Positions 36,858 through 46,034 of a stretch of DNA of 64,000 nt are shown piece after piece (within the stretch, counting starts at the first letter, position 1; each line of letters opens with the position of its first letter). Source of the stretch: Nisaea denitrificans DSM 18348 (GTDB lineage: Bacteria; Pseudomonadota; Alphaproteobacteria; Thalassobaculales; Thalassobaculaceae); the NCBI RefSeq assembly GCF_000426505.1, contig NZ_AUFM01000011.1, positions 992,001 through 1,056,000 of the forward strand. Reading direction: 5' to 3'. The notes under the pieces were generated by a model. It saw only the letters and a program-made list of their open reading frames with translations, was not told the origin of the DNA and made no database searches. The translations under genes and the position numbers were made by a program.

Positions 36858-37901
36858 TTACCGGAACGGCGGGGAGTACATCAGGCCGCCTTTGGTCCAC
36901 AGCGCGTTCGGGCTACCGTCGCGCGGGATGCCAATGGCGAACTCACCTTTGGTGCCCATGTACTCTTCGTACACTTCGCCATAGTTGCCGACATGATTGA
37001 TGATGCGGACAACCCAGTCCTTCTCGAGACCGAGCCCCTTGTTCAGGTCACCCTCGACACCGAGCATACGCGCCATTTCAGGAGTAGCCGGATTGGCCAC
37101 CATATCCATGATATTGGTGCTGTCGATGCCCATTTCTTCGGCCTGAACCAGAGCGAAGACGGTCCATTTCACGATGTCCATCCACTGGGAGTCGTTCTGA
37201 CGAACAACCGGACCAAGAGGCTCTTTGGAAATCGTTTCCGGGAGAACGACGTACTTGGACGCATCCGGGAACTTCGCACGAGTGGAAGCAAGGCTGGATT
37301 TGTCGTTGGTGATCGCGTCACAGCCGCCCTTGGCGAAGGTATCGTCACGAACGTTGGAATCTTCGAAGACAACCGGCTCGATCGCGAGATCGTTGGAGCG
37401 GCTGAAGTCGGTCAGGTTCAATTCGGTCGTGGTGCCTGTCAGCACGCAAACGGTCGCACCCTTGAGCTCAAGAGCACTGCTCACGCCAAGGTCCTTGTCG
37501 ACCATGAAGCCCTGGCCGTCATAGAAGTTAACGGCTGTGAAATCGAGGCCAAGCTGCGTGTCGCGGAACAGGGTCCACGTCGTCGTGCGGGACAGCACGT
37601 CCGACTCACCGTTGGCCATGGCGGTAAAGCGCACCGCGCTGGTCACGGACTGGAATTCCACTTTGCTCGGATCATCGAAGATGGCGGCTGCAATAGCGCG
37701 GCAAATGGCTACGTCACTGCCGTACCAGTCACCTTTTTCATCGAGCTGATAGAAGCCCGGAGCCGGAGTGCCGACCTGGCACCGCAGAACTCCCCGTTCC
37801 TTTACGATGTCCAGCGTGCTTTGCGCGGACGCCATCTCGGCTGTGAAGCCAAGGCTGGCCATCATGCCAAGACCAAGGCCTAAAAGACTCAGTTTCTTCA
37901 T
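36858..37901 (-). CDS. aapJ: General L-amino-acid ABC transporter, binding protein AapJ
   Basis: A 347-residue periplasmic binding protein. The signal peptide (MKKLSLLGLGLGMMASLGFT) ends near ASA. DIVKERGVLRCQVGTPAPGF and the DVAICRAIAAAIF segment are characteristic of AapJ/BztA proteins, which bind many L-amino acids. I chose the ATG at 37901; a GTG at 37913 would add 4 residues. It is the first gene of aapJQMP and its promoter should lie in the following 380-base gap. Confidence 0.94.
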   Translation of the reverse strand: MKKLSLLGLGLGMMASLGFTAEMASAQSTLDIVKERGVLRCQVGTPAPGFYQLDEKGDWYGSDVAICRAIAAAIFDDPSKVEFQSVTSAVRFTAMANGESDVLSRTTTWTLFRDTQLGLDFTAVNFYDGQGFMVDKDLGVSSALELKGATVCVLTGTTTELNLTDFSRSNDLAIEPVVFEDSNVRDDTFAKGGCDAITNDKSSLASTRAKFPDASKYVVLPETISKEPLGPVVRQNDSQWMDIVKWTVFALVQAEEMGIDSTNIMDMVANPATPEMARMLGVEGDLNKGLGLEKDWVVRIINHVGNYGEVYEEYMGTKGEFAIGIPRDGSPNALWTKGGLMYSPPFR

Positions 37902-37913
37902 TCTTAAACCCAC

Positions 37914-38284
37914 CCTGTTATGTTTAGGTTAACGACGGCCGGTTGTCCCGGTCTGCATACCCCTGACTAAGACTTTGGGATCGCCCCCTTGGATCCCGGT
38001 CGTTGTTCACCGTCATGCATCCCCGCTACCCGGCTTTTACTCTCTGCCTCGTCCACTCGACTGGAGCGGAACATGGGCAACCTTGGAACCAGTCTTCATG
38101 ACAGTAGAGCTAATACCAACACGCCGTTGCCGTGTTTTGCAAGTGCGAGAAAAGCCGACGGTTCAGTAATCCCCATGCCATCACTGCAACTCTTGCGGTT
38201 TTTCGGCGGACAACCGTGCTTTTTTGACAATAAAGTTTTAAATGCAAAACCTTATCAATAACCCTCAAAGTTTTCGGAGATCAC
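37914..38284. other. Intergenic region between aapJ and metC
   Basis: This 371-base divergent region must hold promoters for both genes. It contains a perfect TTGACA on the plus strand at 38224 in an AT-rich stretch, but no convincing -10 element 16-18 bases after it. I see no riboswitch fold and no believable small gene. Confidence 0.5.
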
Positions 38285-39469
38285 ATGAAAACCGGCGCGA
38301 AATCCCGAATGCGTACTCTCATTGCCCACGCGGGACGCGACCCGCATCGGAATCATGGGGTCGTCAACCCACCAGTTTACCACGCCTCGACGATTCTCAA
38401 GCCGACACTCGCGGAACTGGAGGCATCCCGGAAACCGGAGTTCGATGGATATCGCTACGGACGGCGGGGAACGCCGACCAGTCGATCCTTCGAGGAAGCG
38501 GTTGCCGCACTGTACAGAGCCGACGATGCAATCGCGGTATCTTCCGGTCTCGCTGCAATCTGTTGTGCCATCCTGAGCCAGGTCTCTGCCGGGGATCATA
38601 TCCTGCTGGCTGACAGCGTTTATTTCCCGACACGGAAATTCGCCGAGGGGTTCCTTAAACGTTTCGGGGTCTCTTCAAGCTATTTCGATCCGATGAAACC
38701 CGAAGAGCTCGCGGAGAATATCCGGCTGGAGACAAAGATTGTCTATCTGGAAGCCCCGGGAACCATGACTTTCGAGGTCTCGGACATCCCGAAGCTGGCG
38801 GCAATCGCACATCAGCACGATGCGACCGTCATCATGGATAACACCTGGGCAACAGCGCTTTACTTCGATGCCCTGGAGCACGGCGTCGACATCGTTGTCG
38901 AGGCGGTGACCAAGTATATCTGTGGCCATTCCGACATCATGATGGGAACCATTGCCAGCCGGACAGCCCACGCCGGTGCAATCCGCGACATGGTTTACAT
39001 GCAGGGTAACTGCTCCGGCCCGGACGACCTGTATCTGGCTCAGCGCGGCCTCCGGACGATGGCTGTGCGTCTCGCACAAAACGGCGAGACGGCCCTTGCC
39101 CTGGCTGAATGGCTGCAGGAAAGGCCCGAAGTCGACCGCGTCCTGCATCCGGCGCTGCCCTCCTGCCCCGGACACGATCTCTGGAAACGGGATTTCACCG
39201 GCGCCAGCGGGCTGTTCTCTTTTGTCCTGAAACCGGTATCAAAAACGGCGCTCGCCGCGTTCCTGGACGGGCTTGAGCTCTACGGCATGGGCGCGAGCTG
39301 GGGTGGCTATGAAAGCCTCATTCTTCCCGGCGATCCTGCCGCGGCCCGCACGGCGACAAAGTGGGAGGTTCCGGGCCAGCTTTTGCGCATCCATGCCGGG
39401 CTGGAAGATGAAGCCGACCTCATTGCAGATCTTGAGGCCGGTTTTGAGCGCTTGTCTGCCCTCGCATGA
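38285..39469 (+). CDS. metC: Cystathionine beta-lyase
   Basis: A 394-residue PLP enzyme of the Cys/Met metabolism family. The PLP lysine is in VTKYICGHSDIMMG; HRNHGVVNPPVYHASTIL and YGRRGTPTSRSFEEA are the MetC N-terminal blocks. It converts cystathionine to homocysteine, pyruvate and ammonia, in the methionine pathway. With cysK, sseA and the rhodanese nearby, it adds to a local sulfur theme. The ATG has GGAG 6 bases upstream. Confidence 0.92.
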   Translation: MKTGAKSRMRTLIAHAGRDPHRNHGVVNPPVYHASTILKPTLAELEASRKPEFDGYRYGRRGTPTSRSFEEAVAALYRADDAIAVSSGLAAICCAILSQVSAGDHILLADSVYFPTRKFAEGFLKRFGVSSSYFDPMKPEELAENIRLETKIVYLEAPGTMTFEVSDIPKLAAIAHQHDATVIMDNTWATALYFDALEHGVDIVVEAVTKYICGHSDIMMGTIASRTAHAGAIRDMVYMQGNCSGPDDLYLAQRGLRTMAVRLAQNGETALALAEWLQERPEVDRVLHPALPSCPGHDLWKRDFTGASGLFSFVLKPVSKTALAAFLDGLELYGMGASWGGYESLILPGDPAAARTATKWEVPGQLLRIHAGLEDEADLIADLEAGFERLSALA

Positions 39470-39498
39470 CCGGCCTCGCATAACGGGAGCCGGCGCGC

Positions 39499-41091
39499 TC
39501 AGGTCCGATAAGATTGGAAACTGATGCCGCCGGCCCGCCCGATCTGCTCGACCAGGGCTACTTCCCAGGTGAGATAGGCGTTCATCCGCCGTTCCATCTC
39601 TGCTTTCCCTGCGTCTTTGTCGTAGGGACGCATATAGACATCATCCAAAGTTGCAAGGGGAGCCCCCATGCCTGCCGCCATTGGCAAACCGGCGGCTTCC
39701 CAAGCCTTGGTTCCGCCATCAACGACCGAGCAGCGAATGTCACTATCGGCCAGATCGCCCGCAGCCAGGACAGCCAGCCGCACATCCGCCGCCGTCAGAA
39801 TTACTTCCGCCACGCCGATCGCCGACAAATCGCTTTCCAGGGTCTCCCTCTTACCCCAACGGGCACCCTCGGGATGATCGTCCCGATGATCCAGACTGCG
39901 CGTCAGATCAACGAATGCAGCGCCGGCCCCGACCCGTTGCCGTGCGTCTTCCGGAGAAATCAGATCTGCCGCTGGCAAGTCGCCGAGCAGGAGCGATGCA
40001 CGCGGACCGCTCTCCATCTGCTGACTGTCGAGCGCGCCTTCGAGGACATAAACCTCCTGCCAGCCGAGCTGCCTGAGCCAGCTTGCGGACATGTTCGCCC
40101 GCACCATCTCCGGGTCGACCAGAACCACCCGCGCACGATGGGTCGCCATATAGCTATCGGTCGACTGGACAAGCTGGCCACCCGGCGCATGGCGCGATCC
40201 GGCTATGTGGCCCGCCTCGAATTCCTCTACGGTCCGGACATCGAGAATATAGAGGGTCCGCTCAGCACTCTCTGACCGCCAGCGTTCAAGAGTGGCAGAG
40301 TCGACGCGCCGGGCCCCGAACCGGTCGGCCGCAGCCCGGGAGCGCTGCCGCGCAAGATTTCCCCCTTCAGGACTCACCGATGGCGGTGGGCGCATATTGC
40401 CATGTTCGAGCTGATAGCCCGCCAAATGCCACCCCATGGTGCCGTTGCGCAGCGCGACAACCTTATTGGGGATACCTGCATTGATCAGCGACTGGGCCCC
40501 GATAATGCTCCGGGTGCGGCCAGCGCAATTGACCACAACCGTGGTATCGGGATCGGGCGCCGCTTCCTGCACTCGATAGACCAACTCGGCACCGGGCATG
40601 TCGATTCCCGTCGGGATGTTCATCATGGTGAACTCGCTCATCGGCCGCGAATCCAGCACCACCATATTCTCCCCCAGCTCCATCATCTGGTGCAGTTCTT
40701 CGGCAGAGACAGACGGGGTTTCATACTCGTGCTCGACATATTCGCCGAAAGCCTTGCTCGGCACATAGAGGCCGCTGAAAAGCTCAAGACCAGCCGCTCC
40801 CCAAGCGTTCACGCCACCTTCGAGGATGGAGATATCCGTATAGCCGAGACCGGCCAGGCGCTGAGCCGCAAGTTCCGCCAGCCCCTCCCCGCCGTCGCAC
40901 AAGACAACGGATACCGACAACCGGGGCACCTGATCGGCCATGCGCAGCTCAAGTTGGCCGAGCGGAATATTGGCCGCGAGCAGGATATGGTTCGCTCCAA
41001 AAACCGCTTCCGGCCTTACGTCGACGAGGGCAATTTCACCGGTTCCGTTTAACGCATCGTGAAGTTCGCGCGCAGTGATCGTCCGGGCCAT
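39499..41091 (-). CDS. Four-domain rhodanese-like protein
   Basis: A 530-residue cytoplasmic protein made of four rhodanese domains. Domain 1 (1-100) has an active-site cysteine in VVLCDGGEGLA. Domain 2 (about 128-240) has the classic loop NCAGRTRS. Domain 3 (about 278-375) has VDPEMVRA in place of the Cys loop, so it lacks the nucleophile. Domain 4 (about 385-490) also lacks it (VILTAADVRLA). The first two could carry persulfide sulfur and the last two may be structural. It ends convergent with metC; substrates are unknown. Confidence 0.88.
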   Translation of the reverse strand: MARTITARELHDALNGTGEIALVDVRPEAVFGANHILLAANIPLGQLELRMADQVPRLSVSVVLCDGGEGLAELAAQRLAGLGYTDISILEGGVNAWGAAGLELFSGLYVPSKAFGEYVEHEYETPSVSAEELHQMMELGENMVVLDSRPMSEFTMMNIPTGIDMPGAELVYRVQEAAPDPDTTVVVNCAGRTRSIIGAQSLINAGIPNKVVALRNGTMGWHLAGYQLEHGNMRPPPSVSPEGGNLARQRSRAAADRFGARRVDSATLERWRSESAERTLYILDVRTVEEFEAGHIAGSRHAPGGQLVQSTDSYMATHRARVVLVDPEMVRANMSASWLRQLGWQEVYVLEGALDSQQMESGPRASLLLGDLPAADLISPEDARQRVGAGAAFVDLTRSLDHRDDHPEGARWGKRETLESDLSAIGVAEVILTAADVRLAVLAAGDLADSDIRCSVVDGGTKAWEAAGLPMAAGMGAPLATLDDVYMRPYDKDAGKAEMERRMNAYLTWEVALVEQIGRAGGISFQSYRT

Positions 41092-41109
41092 GGCTGCCCT
41101 CCTCCCGCT

Positions 41110-43005
41110 TTATTTTGCTTCTTCCAGAGCCGCTTCTGCTTCCAGCCACTCCGCTTCAACGACTTCCAGCTCCTGATTCACTGCTTCTTTCTTCAGGATC
41201 AGCGCCTTCATGTCCGATGTCGGTCCTTCATACAGCTTCGGGTCAGCGAGCTGTGCTTCGAGTTTGGCTTTACGCTGGTTCAGTTTCTCGATGTTTTTTT
41301 CCAGCTCGCGGGCTCGCTTGCGGAGATCCGCGGTTTGCTTGCGCCGATCAGCCGCGTCCTTGCGGGCCTGTTTCCGGTCGTTTTTCTTCTCCGACCCACC
41401 CGAGCCATTCTCGGACCGGGCCGCGGCACGCTCTTCCTGACGCAGCCAGTCGCGATACCCGTCGAGGTCGCCGTCGTAGGGTTTCACGGTCCCGCCCGAG
41501 ACGAGCCAGAGCCGGTCGACTGTCAATTCAAGCAAGCGCCTGTCATGGCTGATCAGAATAACCGCGCCTGTATAATCGTTCATCGCTTGAACCAGCGCGT
41601 CACGAGCATCGATATCCAGATGGTTGGTCGGCTCGTCGAGGATCAATACGTGCGGGCTGTCATAGGTGATCAGGGCCAGCGTCAGGCGCGCTTTCTCCCC
41701 TCCAGACAGATGCTTCGACAGTGTTGTCTGCTTGTCCTGTACAAGGCCGACACCACCAAGCCGTGCCCGTACCTTGTCCGGAGCCGCCCCCGGCATCAGC
41801 CGCGCCATATGTTCGGCAGCCGTCGCCTCCGGGTCCAGATCCTCTACCTGATGCTGCGCGAAGAAGCCGACGCGGAGTTTGGCTGTGCGGTGTTCGTCCC
41901 CGCCGGTCCTCGCAAGCCTGCCTGCAATCAGCTTTGCCAGCGTCGATTTACCGTTCCCGTTCCGGCCAAGCAGTCCGATCCGGTCATCACCGTCGATGCG
42001 CAGACTGAGGCCACTCAGGATCGGCTTTCCAGGCTCGTAGCCGACGCTGGCATTGTCGAACGTCACCAATGGCGGCGGCAGCTCTTCCGGGTTGGGAAAC
42101 CTGAACCGGGTGGTCGGCTCGTTTACCGCATCGGGCAGCTTGCCCATTTTCTCCAACGCCTTGATACGGCTCTGGGCCTGCCGGGCCTTCGACGCCTTGT
42201 AGCGGAAGCGCTCGATGAAGGATTCCATGTGCTTGCGCTGCGCGGATTGCTTGGTGCGCTGTGCCTCGATCTGGGCAAGCCGCTCTTCCCGGGTCTTCTC
42301 AAAGCGGTCGTAGCCGCCTTGATAGAGGGTCAGCTGGTTATTCTCGAGATGCAGGATGGCATCGACTGCCTTGTTCAGCAGCCCCCTGTCATGACTGACA
42401 ATCACCAACGTCTTCGGATACCGCGCGAGATAGGCCTCCAGCCAAACCGTGGCTTCGAGATCAAGGTGGTTAGTCGGCTCATCAAGCAGCAGGATCTCGG
42501 GTTCCGCGAACAGCACCGCCGCAAGCGCAACACGCATACGCCAGCCGCCCGAGAAACTCGACATGGGCTGGGACTGCATCGAATCCTCAAACCCGAGGCC
42601 AGCCAGGATCGCCGCAGCCTTGGCCGGCGCGGCATGGGCGCCGATATCGGCAAGCCGTGTTTGCACTTCGGCGATCCGCATCGGGTCCTGCGTGGTTTCG
42701 GATTCCTGGATCAGCCGTTCCCGCTCCTTGTCGGCGCGCAGCACTACCTCAAGAGGCGTATCCGGCCCACTCGGCGCTTCCTGGGACACCATGCCGATCG
42801 GATCTTCCACACCACGACCGCCGGTGACGAAGATATCTCCGCCATCCGGGTGATAGGTATCGGTGAGCAATTTCAGCAGGGTGGACTTGCCGGTACCGTT
42901 CCGGCCGACGAGGCCGACCTTGTGGCCGTCCGGGATCGTCGCCGATGCGGAGTCGAAAAGAGTGCGGCCCGCAATGCGGAAAGTCATGTCTGTAATCTGG
43001 ATCAT
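41110..43005 (-). CDS. ABC-F family ATPase, YheS-like
   Basis: A 631-residue soluble protein with two ABC modules and no membrane helices. Walker A motifs are GRNGTGKSTLLK and GRNGNGKSTLAK; signatures are FSGGWRMRVALA and LSGGEKARLTL. Between them lies the charged linker (P-site tRNA interaction motif) of ABC-F proteins. The last 90 residues form a coiled coil, and YDGDLDGYRDWL before it is typical of the YheS branch. ABC-F proteins bind ribosomes; the exact role of YheS-type members is poorly defined. It lies 18 bases before the rhodanese gene's start on the downstream side. Confidence 0.92.
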   Translation of the reverse strand: MIQITDMTFRIAGRTLFDSASATIPDGHKVGLVGRNGTGKSTLLKLLTDTYHPDGGDIFVTGGRGVEDPIGMVSQEAPSGPDTPLEVVLRADKERERLIQESETTQDPMRIAEVQTRLADIGAHAAPAKAAAILAGLGFEDSMQSQPMSSFSGGWRMRVALAAVLFAEPEILLLDEPTNHLDLEATVWLEAYLARYPKTLVIVSHDRGLLNKAVDAILHLENNQLTLYQGGYDRFEKTREERLAQIEAQRTKQSAQRKHMESFIERFRYKASKARQAQSRIKALEKMGKLPDAVNEPTTRFRFPNPEELPPPLVTFDNASVGYEPGKPILSGLSLRIDGDDRIGLLGRNGNGKSTLAKLIAGRLARTGGDEHRTAKLRVGFFAQHQVEDLDPEATAAEHMARLMPGAAPDKVRARLGGVGLVQDKQTTLSKHLSGGEKARLTLALITYDSPHVLILDEPTNHLDIDARDALVQAMNDYTGAVILISHDRRLLELTVDRLWLVSGGTVKPYDGDLDGYRDWLRQEERAAARSENGSGGSEKKNDRKQARKDAADRRKQTADLRKRARELEKNIEKLNQRKAKLEAQLADPKLYEGPTSDMKALILKKEAVNQELEVVEAEWLEAEAALEEAK

Positions 43006-43111
43006 GGCACGCCTGATAGCACTTGCTCAGACCGGCGCCAATCCCGCGTGAGTCAGCTTGCATATTAAGGACGAGAGGTAGAGGCTCTGAGTTCTGCCAA
43101 AGGACCGTTCC

Positions 43112-44089
43112 GTGTCTCCAAAAAAAGTAATCATCGCAGGGGGCTCGATCTCGCCCGCCTCTGCTGTTGCGCCAGTAACGACGCCGCTCGCTGCTCCGGA
43201 AGAAAGCCCGAGGCTCGGGTGGATGTATGGCGCCGTCTGCATGACAGGCGGCATCGGTCTGGTGACCTTGAATGACGGGATCGCAAAATGGCTGACCGAT
43301 GTGTATCCAGTCGGACAGCTCATTGCTTTGCGCGGCGTGCTGGTTCTGTTGCTGATTTTCGGGTTCGCCTTCATGACCGGACGGCGTCGCCAGCTTCGCG
43401 TCACCCATTGGCGCTTCCAGCTCACCCGTGCCGCCATCATTGTTTTAAGCACTTACAGCTTCATCTGGGCGCTGAAACTCATGGCCATTGCCGATGCAAC
43501 GGCGATCGCTTTCGCGGGCCCGATCGTGACAGCGGCACTTGTCGTCCCTCTTTTGGGCGAACAGGTCGGCTGGCGGCGCTGGGTGGCGATCCTGATCGGG
43601 TTCAGCGGCGTGCTGATCATGGTGAAACCGACACCCGAGACCTTTTCTGCCGTGGCGCTGCTGCCCCTGTTCGCGACCGTCATGGGGTCCTTCCGGGATA
43701 TCGTGACCCGCAAGATGCACCGGACCGAGAGCACACTCTCAATGCTGGCGGTCGGCATGAGTTTCGTGACCCTGTCGGGCTTTGCCAGCTATCCATTCAC
43801 CGATTGGCAGGCGGTTGCCATGGGCCATATCCTGCTGTTCGGATTGAGCAGTCTCTTCGTCGGCGCGGCGCAGTTCCTCATGATCGAGGCATTCCGCTAT
43901 AGCGAAGCCGGATTCGTCACACCGTTCAAATACACCAGCATGATCTGGGCCGTGCTGATCGGTTTCTTCGTCTGGGGGGATGTCCCGGATCTCTGGATCC
44001 TGGGCGGAACGGCGCTGGTGATCAGCAGCGGGCTCTATATCCTGCACCGCGAACGGGTCCGGCGGCGGCAAGCGCAGGTTGCGTCATAG
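43112..44089 (+). CDS. DMT superfamily (EamA) transporter
   Basis: A 325-residue inner-membrane protein with ten predicted helices in two EamA repeats (about 50-175 and 190-310). The N-terminal 40 residues are Ala/Pro/Ser-rich and cytoplasmic. Charged residues at the helix 4 end (ITAALVVPLLGEQVGWRRW) fit the family. Substrates of this group are exported metabolites or amino acids, not predictable here. Divergent from the ABC-F gene across 106 bases; its last bases overlap the convergent regulator gene by 6. Confidence 0.88.
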   Translation: MSPKKVIIAGGSISPASAVAPVTTPLAAPEESPRLGWMYGAVCMTGGIGLVTLNDGIAKWLTDVYPVGQLIALRGVLVLLLIFGFAFMTGRRRQLRVTHWRFQLTRAAIIVLSTYSFIWALKLMAIADATAIAFAGPIVTAALVVPLLGEQVGWRRWVAILIGFSGVLIMVKPTPETFSAVALLPLFATVMGSFRDIVTRKMHRTESTLSMLAVGMSFVTLSGFASYPFTDWQAVAMGHILLFGLSSLFVGAAQFLMIEAFRYSEAGFVTPFKYTSMIWAVLIGFFVWGDVPDLWILGGTALVISSGLYILHRERVRRRQAQVAS

Positions 44090-44329
44090 AGCTGGAATTT
44101 CGGCTCGCTTGGGAGGACTTTTCGGGGCAATGAAGGTGTATTCACGCACACCGGCCGCGAGAGCATAGCAAGCCAGTTCAACTGCTTTGGGGATATCGAG
44201 TGACTCACCGTCACGCTCCCCCTTTTCATAATACTGGATCATGCGGCGCTTCAGACCTAGCGCCTCCGCCATTTCCTTCTGCGAGAGCTTCAGGAATTTT
44301 CTGAGCTTCTTAAATTCACCGGACGTCAT
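44084..44329 (-). CDS. Small XRE-family DNA-binding regulator
   Basis: An 81-residue protein with an XRE-type helix-turn-helix at residues 5-45 (FRKLRKFLKLSQKEMAEALG-like, here FKKLRKFLKLSQKEMAEALG, then RMIQYYEKGER). The rest is a short helix and a Pro/Lys-rich tail. AAGGAGG lies 5 bases before the ATG, an excellent ribosome-binding site. The promoter in front is overlapped by a palindrome, so autoregulation is likely. Confidence 0.85.
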   Translation of the reverse strand: MTSGEFKKLRKFLKLSQKEMAEALGLKRRMIQYYEKGERDGESLDIPKAVELACYALAAGVREYTFIAPKSPPKRAEIPAL

Positions 44330-44345
44330 GCCGCCTCCTTGAGAG

Positions 44346-44385
44346 GCGCATTATATGCGCATTCGAAGACTATGGCATCGGAGAA
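44346..44385 (-). promoter_or_regulatory. Promoter with operator palindrome for the XRE regulator
   Basis: On the minus strand a perfect -10 TATAAT sits inside the palindrome GCGCATATAATGCGC (44346-44360, 6-base arms GCGCAT/ATGCGC). A -35 candidate ATGCCA (four of six) lies 17 bases upstream. A protein bound to the palindrome would cover the -10 element. Confidence 0.65.
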
Positions 44386-44401
44386 ATCATCCCGGCGAAC
44401 A

Positions 44402-44438
44402 GGGAGGAGTGCATCAAGCGTCCCTCCCCGTTTTTTTT
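44402..44438 (+). terminator. Hairpin followed by T8, facing the porin gene's 3' end
   Basis: GGGAGG pairs with CCTCCC, with extra inner pairing (GTGC/GCGT) and a mismatch, then CGTTTTTTTT on the plus strand. The U-tract is on the plus strand, so it would stop transcripts entering the porin gene in antisense. On the minus strand it is a hairpin without T-run just after the porin stop. Confidence 0.6.
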
Positions 44439-44451
44439 CTAGCACCTCAAT

Positions 44452-45582
44452 TTAGAAGGTAAGCTTGATGCCCGTTATGGCATAAGCCGCCTCGACATCG
44501 CCGACACCGGCTGTGTCACTCGTGTATTCAGAATAACCGAGCGTGCCCTGCAGGGAAACGCCCGGACCGAGGATGTAACGTCCGCCGAGGGCAAAGGTAT
44601 CCCGGTCCGCCTGCACACTGGCAGGGGCCACACTTCCCGCGACACCGTCGCGTTCACCATGCAGATAGGTGGCGCTCACCCCGTACGGGCCGAAATCATA
44701 GGCGGCACCGACAACATAGGCATCGCCGTCATTGACGCCGGAATCCTGAAAGCCGGCGTAAGAGCCGCCAACCTGGAACCCGGCATAATCAACCGTGAGA
44801 CCGAAGGCGTAGGCTTCCGGTTCCGGATTGTTGCCCGCTGCCTCGAGGAACGTGCCGTACCCGGCAGACGCTGCGACCTTCACGCCATTGAAATCACGGG
44901 AATAGTCGATCCCGGCCATGACGCCGTCAGTCAGATTGCTGGTGTTGCGGTCCGGCAGGACATTGCTGTCCTGGGCGCTGTCGGGCGCATAGGAAAGACC
45001 GACGCGGAAACCTTCTACACGCGGCGTGTAGTACGTCAGTTTTGTCGAATCGTTAGCCCGGCCGGGCTCAATGAAGGTACCGCCGAACGGCGCACGGAAA
45101 TAACCGGAGTTGCTGATGGAAGTATTACCATTCAGCTCCCAATCGACGGTGTCACCGGAATTGATCCCCATTCCATATTCTTTCGGCGCGACGTGCGTTT
45201 TATAGAGCGCTGAGTTTTCGTCACCGATGTCGATCTGACCGAAATTGCCGCGAACTGTCAGATAGCTCTCGTCAATCTGGTCACTGTTGTTGGTGTTGCC
45301 CTCAAGCTGAACATTGATCCCGACTTCAAGACCGTTATCCAGCGTGGTGAAGCCCTCAAAATGGATTTCCGTGTCCGACTTCACGTCGAAACCGGAAAGA
45401 TCCTGTGTGGTGTTCCCATCGTCCTGAATATCCGTATAGCCGAACCATTGTTCGGCGAAGCCACCGACACCGATCCTCAGCTTCTCAGCCGCATCGGCAG
45501 GGGCTGCGGAAACGATAAAGCCTGCCGCGACAAGCGCTGTGGTCTGAAGCAAGGCCCTTTTGGGCTGCGCAAAATTTTTCAT
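44452..45582 (-). CDS. General porin
   Basis: A 376-residue outer-membrane beta-barrel protein. The signal peptide (about 1-31) ends at ADA; the mature part begins AEKLRIGVGGFAEQWFGYTD. Alternating hydrophobic beta strands, a DNNS-type constriction region and a C-terminal aromatic-ending strand (AYAITGIKLTF, last residue Phe for Bam recognition) fit the Gram-negative porin family. Single gene; the gap upstream contains a repeat and tRNA-Arg. Confidence 0.9.
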   Translation of the reverse strand: MKNFAQPKRALLQTTALVAAGFIVSAAPADAAEKLRIGVGGFAEQWFGYTDIQDDGNTTQDLSGFDVKSDTEIHFEGFTTLDNGLEVGINVQLEGNTNNSDQIDESYLTVRGNFGQIDIGDENSALYKTHVAPKEYGMGINSGDTVDWELNGNTSISNSGYFRAPFGGTFIEPGRANDSTKLTYYTPRVEGFRVGLSYAPDSAQDSNVLPDRNTSNLTDGVMAGIDYSRDFNGVKVAASAGYGTFLEAAGNNPEPEAYAFGLTVDYAGFQVGGSYAGFQDSGVNDGDAYVVGAAYDFGPYGVSATYLHGERDGVAGSVAPASVQADRDTFALGGRYILGPGVSLQGTLGYSEYTSDTAGVGDVEAAYAITGIKLTF

Positions 45583-45941
45583 CCGTTATCCCCATGCACC
45601 CGACAGGAACAGCCTGCCAAAATGCTATCTGATGTCAAAAAACGATCCGGCAACCGGAAACAGCGTGCTGACCGGTCACCCTCAGATGAGAATAAGTACA
45701 ATCATGTACAATAACACCATCCGGCACAAAGTCATGGGCATGGCGTGGCACAGGCAGGAAGGCCCTCTTTGCAACGGTTAGAGAGATAAGTTCCCGTGCG
45801 GAAACAGATCGTATCGAGTTGCAAGGTATTGAAAAACAAACACCCCCACACCTAAGAGCGTTCCTGGTGTCCGCATACCGACGGCACCACCGACCCCCGG
45901 AAAGGGAACGTGATCTTGTTTTAGGAATGAAAAACGGAAAT
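45583..45941. other. Porin upstream region with direct repeat
   Basis: A 359-base stretch without a gene. It contains GTACAAT twice at 45696 and 45706, separated by CAT, so GTAC also forms an inverted repeat. Its distance of about 115 bases before the porin start makes it a candidate regulator site. Nothing else convincing is visible. Confidence 0.5.
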
Positions 45942-46018
45942 TGGCGACCCCGGCAGGACTCGAACCTGCAACCGTCGGATTAGAAGTCCGGTGCTCTATC
46001 CAGTTGAGCTACGGGGCC
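45942..46018 (-). tRNA. tRNA-Arg (anticodon TCT)
   Basis: A 77-base tRNA with encoded CCA on the minus strand. The acceptor stem is GGCCCCG with CGGGGTC (one G-T pair), the D arm is GCTCAACTGGATAGAGC, and the anticodon arm CGGACTTCTAATCCG shows TCT. The T arm has GGTTCGAGTCC. Confidence 0.95.
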
Positions 46019-46034
46019 GCGAAAACTGGCGAGA

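Noticed and set aside
37914-38284. SAM or other riboswitch upstream of metC
   Set aside because: I looked for the SAM-II and SAM-I cores and found no matching helices; the region has only a TTGACA box with no good -10.
41059-43068. A 669-codon plus-strand ORF
   Set aside because: It is the exact antisense of the ABC-F gene, which has all Walker and signature motifs; the plus-strand product has no recognisable domain.
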